From Pegea sp. RAD2-039 (lineage: Eukaryota > Chordata > Thaliacea > Salpida > Salpidae), in assembly GCA_034620365.1 (NCBI GenBank), contig JAQGEQ010000071.1, positions 5,456,001-5,520,000 of the forward strand: 64,000 nt of DNA, read 5' to 3'. Below the pieces are notes generated by a model. That model saw only the letters and a program-made list of their open reading frames with translations, did not search any database and was not told where the DNA came from. The translations under genes were made by a program, and so were the position numbers. This document shows, piece by piece, positions 49,649-59,800 of this stretch (within the stretch, counting starts at the first letter, position 1; every line of letters begins with the position of its first letter).

Positions 49649-51653
49649 ATGTCTACTTTAAACTGTACAATTTGTTTGGACTATAAAATACTCCAAAAAA
49701 TTGGAGAAGGCGTTTATGGGTGAGTCTTAACTTGTTCTAAGTTCTTAAACACTTCTTTAAACATTTGTTTAAAATATAAACACAATAATTTAAATTTAGT
49801 ATGGAGTCATTTAAGTAATTGTAAATTTTTCGTTTCAATTTATTTTATTTAGATATCTGCTTGTATGAAAACAACTTTTACGATGTTTAAAATTATTTTT
49901 AGAGTGGTTTTCAAAGCTATTGATAAACGTGACAACACTACTATTGCATTAAAGACTTCCAAGCCACAATATAACCAATATGGGGTATATAATACGTTTA
50001 TATGATATTTCAGCAATAATTTTTTAAAGTGTTTATTCATTTTGTTAAGGTTTTAGTGACATTATCTAAAACTTAGTTGTATACTTTAATAAAGGTTTAT
50101 AATTTACTTTTCATTTTATAGAACTTTATTTTAACAATCAATTTTTTTTCAAGTTACCTATGACTGTTCTGCGAGAAACAACAATATTACATGAACTAAA
50201 CCATGAAAATGTTATTAAATTAGTTCGTATCTTTTACTGTAACAACCCTTGTAAGAACCATAAGTAAGTAATATAATAAATCTGTTATTTATATCTGTTT
50301 TTATTTTAAAGCTAGAAGCTTTATAAACTTTTCTTACTTTACCTTAATATTATATTATTGCTACATATTATATACATATACAATATATAATACTGATTTT
50401 ATAAATATATATATATTTTGGTATTTAATCAAAAGCTTGTAATAACAATCTTATGATGGAATATTTAATTATATGAATTCAATCTGAAGGTTTGGAGATA
50501 GCGTGAATTTAGCATCCGAATTTTGTAAACATGATCTCTCGGGAGTTATTAATCATCCAAGAATTCAGTTGAAAAGAATGGATTATAAGCAGGTACCTGT
50601 ATTTGTTCAAGATATCCAAGAAACATATAATAATTGATTAGTTTAAATATCTGTGTGATAGTTATTATCAATTATTTTAATAGCTCAAGAAAATTAATTG
50701 AATATGATGATTGTGAATGTAGAGAAATTATTTCTGTTTTAAATTGTAAATCTTTGATATTTATGATAAAAATTGATGGATTTTTACAGATTATGATACA
50801 AATATTTCGAGGTGTATCTCATATTCATGAAAATCAAATTCTCCACCGAGATTTGAAACCATCAAATATTTTAATCACTACAAATGGTGTTGTGAAGATT
50901 ACTGACTTTGGTTTGGCAAGGTTTGTCCTAACATCTGCTCTAGATTACATTCACTTTAGTAAATTATATTCATTATAAAAATCTCATTTACTTTTTTGAT
51001 TTTGCTGTAAATTTAGAGGAATACAAGAGAGAGGTCCTGATGAAGAAGATGGTACTTTAACCTTACCCGTCGTAGCCCGATGGTACCGAGCTCCGGAACT
51101 ACTGCTAAATGATGTAAACTACAGCTACCCTATCGATATCTGGTCGGTTGGATGTATAATGGCTGAACTGTGGTCTAAAAAACCAATATTTAAGGTAAAG
51201 ACTTAAGACTGTTGACATTTTTATGACAAATATCATTTGAAGGGAACAAACGAGATTAATCAGTTAAAATTGATAACTGAAACTTGTGGATCTATAACTC
51301 CTGAAACTTGGCCTGGTGTAGAAAACATCCCTAGTTACCAAAATATCAATCTTCCTGGAGACATTAAACGGAAATTAGTGAAAACTATTGAATGTTTTGT
51401 TCACGATCAAGTAGCTCTCTCACTGATTGACAATCTTCTAAAAGTTGATCCGAGTAAACGGATCACTATGGAAGATTGTGTAGATCATGATTGGTTTCAA
51501 AAAGAGCCTTTTCGAGATACTTTGAAGGAAACTCTTTCTAAAGTAAAAAATTCGATGCTGGAGTACTTTGTCTCAAAAACTCCTTCTAGAAAGAGAAAGA
51601 TTGAAAATAATAAAAGAGTTTTTGAAAACCATTTTCAAGATAGAATTTACTAA
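49649..51653 (+). CDS. CDK9: Cyclin-dependent kinase 9 (P-TEFb kinase)
   Basis: CDK9 with cyclin T forms P-TEFb, which phosphorylates the RNA polymerase II CTD and pausing factors to release elongation. Seven exons, 49649..49719, 49903..49984, 50154..50263, 50490..50592, 50790..50920, 51017..51194, 51243..51653, give 1086 nt and 361 aa (human 372). Glycine loop IGEGVYGVVFKA; ATP-binding K41; C-helix PMTVLRE (53-59) in place of [15 protein letters not shown] with D143; DFG 161-163; activation loop [17 protein letters not shown] with T181 at the position of human T186. Late motifs [19 protein letters not shown] and [15 protein letters not shown], and the tail [17 protein letters not shown] ending KRVFENHF, are CDK9-specific (human LTSMFEYLAPPRRK; FERVF). 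These rule out CDK12/13. Introns range from 48 to 226 nt. Confidence 0.96.
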
Positions 51654-53825
51654 CTTGAAAACTTCTCCAATCTACATTTAGAGATGTAGTAACACTTGAT
51701 CAATCCCAAAACCATTTCTAATTTGTTGCTTTTACGTTTTCTAAATTGTGAATCATTGTTTTTACACCAAAAGCACAAAATACCAACTTGATTCATTTCT
51801 TCAATTGTTATTACCTGCCACCGATTTCGTTGATCAACTTTATTGTAGCTCCTCCCTTAGAAAGAATCTCATTTATTTTTATAAAATTTACCCAAATTGA
51901 AATGAAGTCTTGGAAAATTTACAAATCTTTAACGTTCTGATATTTCTCTCCCATTTATTTTAAGGTTTAAATGTATGAAATATCATAACCTTGTTGTCTC
52001 ATCAATTAATTCAATAAGCGACCAATTAGAAACCCGAATTTTTTATGTAAATTTGTGTAAGTCGTATATGATGTTTTGTTACAAGGTCTAGCATCAACTG
52101 TTTAGTTTAACACTTTTATACTTTTGTTGATGCTCATGTATACGTTTTAGTTTGAGTTCTTCTTTATCTATTTGTATTCTAGCCGATTTGTTTACTTCGG
52201 TGTTTAATCCTATCTTCATATTATAGTTTTATTGTATTTACACTTGTGTGGTTTTGTTGGTCAACGCATGCAGCAGGAAAGCAAAAAGTTACAACCTTAA
52301 AAGTAGCTGTTATGAGAGACAACTAGATATAAGAAGAACAAAATTACAAATCTAGCAAGCGACAAACTTTACAGTTAGAATGGATAGAAAGATCTAATCT
52401 AGAATCTTGTTTCTTCAAAGAACTGAATGAAATAGAAATGATGTAGAAAATGGGATGAAGATGCGATCCAGTTATTTGTAAGTTTCAGTTTCAGGACACT
52501 TCAGAAATCGAAGTAATGTCATCCAAGTTTTGTAAACTTTTCTTCATTTATTTAGAGTTTTTAGTTATTATCGAATCTTCAAATTTTTTTAACCTCATGT
52601 CTGTTATAGAATCATGAAAGTTATATCGCTCATATAAGTCGTCAGATAAGAGACATATTTGTTTTAGTGTTAAATATTTAATAAAAAGATTGTTTCAAAT
52701 ATTTTAATCTGATGTTTTCTTGCTACTTTTGTAATAATTGTTTTAACAAACACTGTAGTTATTCAAATAGCTAATTATGTAACAGACACCATGTGACCAA
52801 ATGTATTTCTCTTTTCCTGTTCCTAACCTTTCACCCCGACAACCTCATTAAGCTGAGTGAAAGAAGAAAAATATTTTCACTTTTAAGTATGTTAAACTGA
52901 ACAATCAAAGCATCTTGATACATTAAATTGTAGGTAGCATTTTTATTACAACTTTCAGTAAATTTTAAAAGTGTAGTTTTTTGGTGACATCTAAATACAA
53001 CCTATTGTAGTAATTTGATTCAGCTTTTATCAGATGCGACAAAGAAAAGTAAAGATGGATTGTCGAGTTATGTATCTAATTTAACAACTGATAAGGTTTG
53101 AGAAATATCAAAAACTTACGATCGACTTAGTTGGCGAATTCAAACGCCGTATGAGAATTTGTAAATTATCTATAAGACTTAAGAGAGTAAATGTTTTTTT
53201 GTCATTCGATTTTAATTGCAACCAAGTTTAAAAATTGCTGAGAAATATATAGAAATTGTTAGAAGTAATCAATAGTTTAATACAATTTATGATGATATTA
53301 TAACTATTGATTACTTATAATCATCATAAATTGTATTAAACTATTACTAATATGCGAGTAGTATATAATAATAAAAGTTATAAAAAATATCTTGAAGTCA
53401 GCTGAGAGTAATTCCCTCTTTTACAAGATTTCTGCATTTGAAATAATTTTTGATGAAATTTATTAGATTTAACGGTTTAGTAGAATGAAGAGTTTTCAGG
53501 GTTGTAACTAGAAGTCCTTTTTTCTATCTTTAATAATCTTTCAAATTTAGGACAGTTTTAAATTTAGGGTAGAGTAAAACTTACGAGTTTTAACTAAAAC
53601 GATTCTTCAAAGTTTTTCCAGGCTAAAAATACTGTTCAAGATTTTTCAGTGGAAGTTTAAACATTTTTACAGAGATTTAAATCTAAATTATTTTAGTTTA
53701 AATATATTTTTTTAATTTTAAGAGGGACTAAAATACAATCAGATAAAATAAAAAAAGAACATTTATTCGAAAACGAATTGCTCAACAGAAAGAGCGTATA
53801 AATATTTACGATTTACTTGTTCATT
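51654..53825. other. convergent intergenic region between CDK9 and the repeat-cassette gene
   Basis: CDK9 3' UTR on the left and the repeat gene 3' UTR on the right. Contains a long perfect hairpin at 53272..53344, listed separately. No coding exon recognised. Confidence 0.5.
53272..53344. repeat. Perfect 25-bp inverted repeat with 23-nt spacer
   Basis: Arms 53272..53296 and 53320..53344 are exact reverse complements (outer end ATAGTTTAATACAATTTATG). A second, overlapping pair, AAGTAATCAATAGT at about 53263-53276 and its complement ACTATTGATTACTT at about 53302-53315, allows an alternative fold. Could be a small foldback element or a hairpin RNA; undetermined. Confidence 0.85.
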
Positions 53826-56800
53826 CAAAACTTAAATTCAAAAACAATTCCAAGCAAAGCTGAAAAAATAAAAGTTGTTAGAAACTACACAAAGTTTGAA
53901 TTTTCAAGATTAAATTATAATAAAATATGATGTACAAACCATTTCGAACTCGTTCGCTCCTTCTCGGCTGAATTGGTGCTATAGGTTCTATAACAAGAGA
54001 AAAATTAATTAAAGACTTTGTAATTTCAAATAAAGAAGAAAATGATCACTTAGAGAGATTTACACAGATAAAAACTGAAACTAACGTATCTTCCTCTTCT
54101 TTGCCTTTGAAGTATTCTAAAAAGAAAAAAATTTGTAATTAAACATCTTTTGAATGTCCAAGTAAAGTCAACATATATAACTATTTTGTGAGGCTTCATA
54201 TTTCTAAGTATACATACTAATATTAAGGCAAATATACGTCTTTTCTCGCCAGCCTCAAGTAACAAGAAAAAGGTTTATCTTGATTTTGCTGACCAAAGAG
54301 TTTTTAATTTCAATTAAGTAGATCAATTATTTAAATTAAGTTTTTATAAACTTTTTGTTTTGTGTTGGAACTAATATAGTTTAGTTAATATAAATGTTTA
54401 ATTTTTTACTGCCTCATAAGATTGAGAAAAATTTCAGATCAAATTAATATGATATATAATAAAAATGTCATGTACCTTGACTTGCTTCATAGAAGTATCT
54501 GTACCACTCAAGGAAACATCTTGATTACCGGAAAGATTTACTTCAAGCTTTTTTGCAACAGGCCGCTTAATGCCTACTTTCTTACGACTAGGCCGCTTAA
54601 TGCCTACTTTCCTACGAACAGGCTGCTTAATGCCTACTTTGCTACGACCAGGCTGCTTAGTGTCTACTTTCTTAGGACAAGAACGTTCAGTGCCAGTATC
54701 CTTAGGATCAGAACTGTTTGCGGTATGGTTTTCCGTATCAGAACATTTTGTAGCCATTTCAGTATCTACAGACGTCGGAACGACTGTTAATTCTGCAAAA
54801 TCTTTTGTATTTTTCACACCAGGCTGCTTAGTGTCTACTTTCTTAGGACAAGAACGTTCAGTGCCAGTATCCTTAGGATCAGAACTGTTTGCAGTATGGT
54901 TTTCTGTATCAGAACATTTTGTAGCCATTTCAGTATCTACAGACGTCGGAACGACTGTTAATTCTGCAAAATCTTTTGTATTCTTCACACCAGCTGTTAC
55001 AGATGTTTCACAAGCAGTTGCTAAAGATTTTTCCAGGTCTGTGTCTTTTGAGGTCGTAGAGGTTTTTGTGGTGGTTATAAGCGCTTTGCTGTTGGTATTA
55101 TTATTGAAATCCAAAATAGTTATAGGTTTTGTTTTATGACTCTTTATAAACTTTTCACTATCAACGTTTTTTTCCTCTGTATCATCTACAGTTACAAATT
55201 GTTGGATTTTTTGAAAATTGACTGTTGGAGTCTTTCTTGCAACTAAAGATTGCTTTTCGGTAGATGTTATATTTGATGTACTTGTATTTGCACATGTTGC
55301 TTCAACATTGACGATTTGTTTTTTTAAGGATTCATCTACAACTTTATCCTTTAAAAAAATTAGTGAAGATATTAATAAAATTGCTTTTAACTTATATCGT
55401 AGCGAAATGTAGTTACCTGTACAGCTGGACTAGCAGCTGATTTTTCTTTAGATACCGATTTTACCGGCGAATCAGGCTCTGATATTTGGAAAATTAGTAA
55501 AGTTACAAAAAAACTTGTCGACATTTAGTCAAAATAGACTCACTGATTTTGTACATTTTGTTATGACGTTCCTGAAAAAAGGAAGTTTTTGAAAAAAAAG
55601 TTTTGTGATTGATGATAAAATTGCCAAATGATTAAAACTTCAAATTTTTAATGAATATAGAAACAACCGATTTACCACAATCGCTTCGATGGTGTTCTCA
55701 AAGCGATCTCGTTCAGTATCTAAATAAAGATGAACAATTAATAATAATTATTTTTTAAATTAATAATTTCAAATAAAGAAGAAATGATCACTTAGAGAGA
55801 TTTACAAAGATAAAAACTGAAACTAACGTATCTTCCTCTTCTTTGCCTTTGAAGTATTCTAAAAAGAAAAAAATTTGTAATTAAACATCTTTTGAATGTC
55901 CAAGTAAAGTCAACATATATAACTATTTTGTGAGGCTTCATATTTCTAAGTATACATATTAATATTAAGGCAAATATACGTCTTTTCTCGCCAGCCTCAA
56001 GTAACAAGCAAAAAGTTTATCTTGATTTTGCTGACCAAAGAGTTTTTAATTTCAATTAAGTCGATCAATTATTTAAATTAAGTTTTTATAAACTTTTTGT
56101 TTTGTGTGGGAACTAATATAGCTTAGTTAATAAAAATGTTTAATTTTTTACCGCGTCATAAGATTGAGAAAAATTTCAGATCAAATTAATATGATATATA
56201 ATAAAAATGTCATGTACCTTGACTTGCTTCATAGAAGTATCCTTTCCACTCAAGGAAACATCTTGATTACCAGAAAGATTTACTTCAAGCTTTTTTGCAA
56301 CAGGCCGCTTAATGCCTACTTTCTTACGACTTGGCCGCTTAATGCCTACTTTCCTACGAACAGGCTGCTTAATGCCTACTTTGCTACGACCAGGCTGCTT
56401 AGTGTCTACTTTCTTAGGACAAGAACGTTCAGTGCCAGTATCCTTACGATCAGAACTGTTTGCGGTATGGTTTTCTGTATCAGAACACTTTGTAGCCATT
56501 TCAGTATCTACAGACGTCGGAACGACTGTTAATTCTGCAAAATCTTTTGTATTCTTCACACCAGCTGTTACAGATGTTTCACAAGCAGTTGCTAAAGATT
56601 TTTCCAAGTCTGTGTCTTTTGAGGTCGTAGAGGTTTTTGTGGTGGTTATAAGCGCTTTGCTGTTGGTATTATTATTGAAATCCAAAATAGTTATAGGTTT
56701 TGTTTTATGACTCTTTATAAACTTTTCACTATCAACGTTTTTTTCCTCTGTATCATCTACAGTTACAAATTGTTGGATTTTTTGAAGATTGACTGTTGGA

Positions 56801-59800
56801 GTCTTTCTTGCAACTAAAGATTGCTTTTCGGTAGATGTTATATTTGATGTACTTGTATTTGCACATGTTGCTTCAACATTGACGATTTGTTTTTTTAAGG
56901 ATTCATCTACAACTTTATCCTTTAAAAAAATTGGTGAAGATATTAATAAAATTGCTTTTAACTTATATCGTAGCGAAATGTAGTTACCTGTACAGCTGGA
57001 CTAGCAGCTGATTTTCCCGTAGATACCGATTTTACCGGCGAATCAGGCTCTGATATTTGGAAAATTAGTAAAGTTACAAAAAAACTTGTCGACATTTAGT
57101 CAAAATAGACTCACTGATTTTGTACATTTTGTTATGACGTTCCTGAAAACAGGAAGTTTTTGAAAAAACAGTTTTGTGATTGATGATAAAATTGCCAAAT
57201 GATTAAAACTTCAAATTTTTAGTGAATATAGAAACAACCAATTTACCACAATCTCTTCGATGGTGTTCTCAAAGCGATCTCGTTCAGTATCTAAATAAAG
57301 ATGAACAAATAATAATAATTATTTTTTAAATTAATAATTTCAACCAAAGAAGAAAATGATCACTTAGAGAGATTTACAAAGATAAAAAACTGAAACTAAC
57401 GTATCTTCCTCTTCTTTGCCTTTGAGATATTCTAAAAAGAAAAAAATTTGTAATTAAACATCTTTTGAATGTCCAAGTAAAGTCAACATATATAACTATT
57501 TTGTGAGGCTTCATATTTCTAAGTATACATATTAATATTAAGGCAAATATACGTCTTTTCTCGCCAGCCTCAAGTAACAAGCAAAAGGTTTTTCTTGATT
57601 TTGTTGACCAAAGAGTTTTTAATTTCAATTAAGTCGATCAATTATTTAAATTAAGTTTTTATAAACTTTTTGTTTTGTGTTGGAACTAATATAGTTTAGT
57701 TAATATAAATGTTTAATTTTTTACTGAGTCATAAGATTGAGAAAAATTTCAGATCAAATTAATATGATATATAATAAAAATGTCATGTACCTTGACTTGC
57801 TTCGTAGAAGTATCTGTACCACTCAAAGAAACATCTTGATTACCGGAAAGATTTACTTCAAGCTTTTTTGCAACAGGCCGCTTAATGCCTACTTTCCTAC
57901 GACTAGGCTGCTTAATGCCTACTTTCCTACGAACAAGCTGCTTAATGCCTACTTTCCAACGACCAGGCTGCTTAGTGTCTACTTTCTTAGGACAAGAACG
58001 TTCACTGCCAGTATCCTTAGGATCAGAACTGTTTGCGGTATGGTTTTCTGTATCAGAACATTTTGTAGCCATTTTCAGTATCTACAGACGTCGGAACGAC
58101 AATTAATTCTGCAAAATCTTTTGTATCCTTCACACCAGGCTGCTTAGTGTCTACTTTCTTAGGACAAGAACGTTCAGTGCCAGTATCCTTAGGATCAGAA
58201 CTGTTTGCGGTATGGTTTTCTGTATCAGAACATTTTGTAGCCATTTCAGTATCTACAGACGTCGGAACGACTGTTAATTCTGCAAAATCTTTTCTATTTT
58301 TCACACCAGGCTGCTTAGTGTCTACTTTCTTAGGACAAGAACGTTCAGTGCCAGTATCCTTAGGATCAGAACTGTTTGCGGTATGGTTTTCTTTATCAGA
58401 ACATTTTGTAGCCATTTCAGTATCTACAGACGTCGGAACGACAATTAATTCTGCAAAATCTTTTGCATTCTTCATACCAGGCTGCTTAGTGTCTACTATC
58501 TTAGGACAAGAACGTTCAGTGCCAGTATCCTTAGGATCAGAACTGTTTGCGGTATGGTTTTCTGTATCAGAACATTTTGTAGCCATTTCAGTATCTACAG
58601 ACGTCGGAACGACTGTTAATTCTGCAAAATCATTTGTATTCTTCACACCAGCTGTTACAGATGTTTCACAAGCAGTTGCTAAAGATTTTTCCAAGTCTGT
58701 GTCTTTTGAGGTCGTAGAGGTTTTTGTGGTGGTTATAAGCGATTTGCTGTTGGTATTATTATTGAGATCCAAAATAGTTATAGGTTTTGTTTTATGACTC
58801 TTTATAAACTTTTCACTATCAACGTTTTTTTCCTCTGTATCATCTACAGTTACAAATTGTTGGATTTTTTGAAGATTAACTGTTGGAGTCTTTCTTGCAA
58901 TTAAAGATTGCTTTTCGGTAGATGTTATATTTGATGTACTTGTATTTGCACAGGTTGCTTCAACATTGACGATTTGTTTTTTTAAGGATTCATCTACAAC
59001 TTTATCCTTTAAAAAAATTGGTGAAGATATTAATAAAATTGCTTTTAACTTATATCGTAGCGAAATGTAGTTACCTGTACAGCTGGACTAGCAGCTGATT
59101 TTCCCGTAGATACCGATTTTACCGGAGAATCAGGCTCTGATATTTGGAAAAATTAGTGAAGTTACAAAAAAACTTGTCGACATTTAGTCAAAATAGACTC
59201 ACTGATTTTGTACATTTTGTTATGACGTTCCTGAAAAAAGGAAGTTTTTGAAAAAACAGTTTTGTGATTGATGATAAAATTGCCAAATGATTAAAACTTC
59301 AAATTTTTAGTGAATATAGAAACAACCAATTTACCACAATCTCTTCGATGGTGTTCTCAAAGCGATCTCGTTCAGTATCTAAATAAAGATGAACAAATAA
59401 TAATAATTATTTTTTAAATTAATAATTTCAACCAAAGAAGAAAATGATCACTTAGAGAGATTTACAAAGATAAAAAACTGAAACTAACGTATCTTCCTCT
59501 TCTTTGCCTTTGAGATATTCTAAAAAGAAAAAAATTTGTAATTAAACATCTTTTGAATGTCCAAGTAAAGTCAACATATATAACTATTTTGTGAGGCTTC
59601 ATATTTCTAAGTATACATATTAATATTAAGGCAAATATACGTCTTTTCTCGCCAGCCTCAAGTAACAAGCAAAAGGTTTTTCTTGATTTTGTTGACCAAA
59701 TAGTTTTTAATTTCATATAAGTAGATCAATTATTTAAATTAAGTTTTATAAACTTTTTGTTTTGTGTTGGAACTAATATAGTTTAGTTAATAAAAATGTT

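Larger units (their letters stand above)
54086..59519 (-). repeat. Tandem exon-cassette duplication (b-c-d-e-a, three full copies)
   Basis: Homologous exon borders recur: exon a begins at 59519, 57431, 55858 and 54116; exon b begins at 59378, 57290 and 55719. Spacings are 2088, 1573 and 1742 (a) and 2088 and 1571 (b). The spacing differs almost exactly by multiples of 171 bp, the length of the inner repeat. Introns are duplicated together with exons and remain highly similar, so the duplications are recent at DNA level. Confidence 0.9.
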
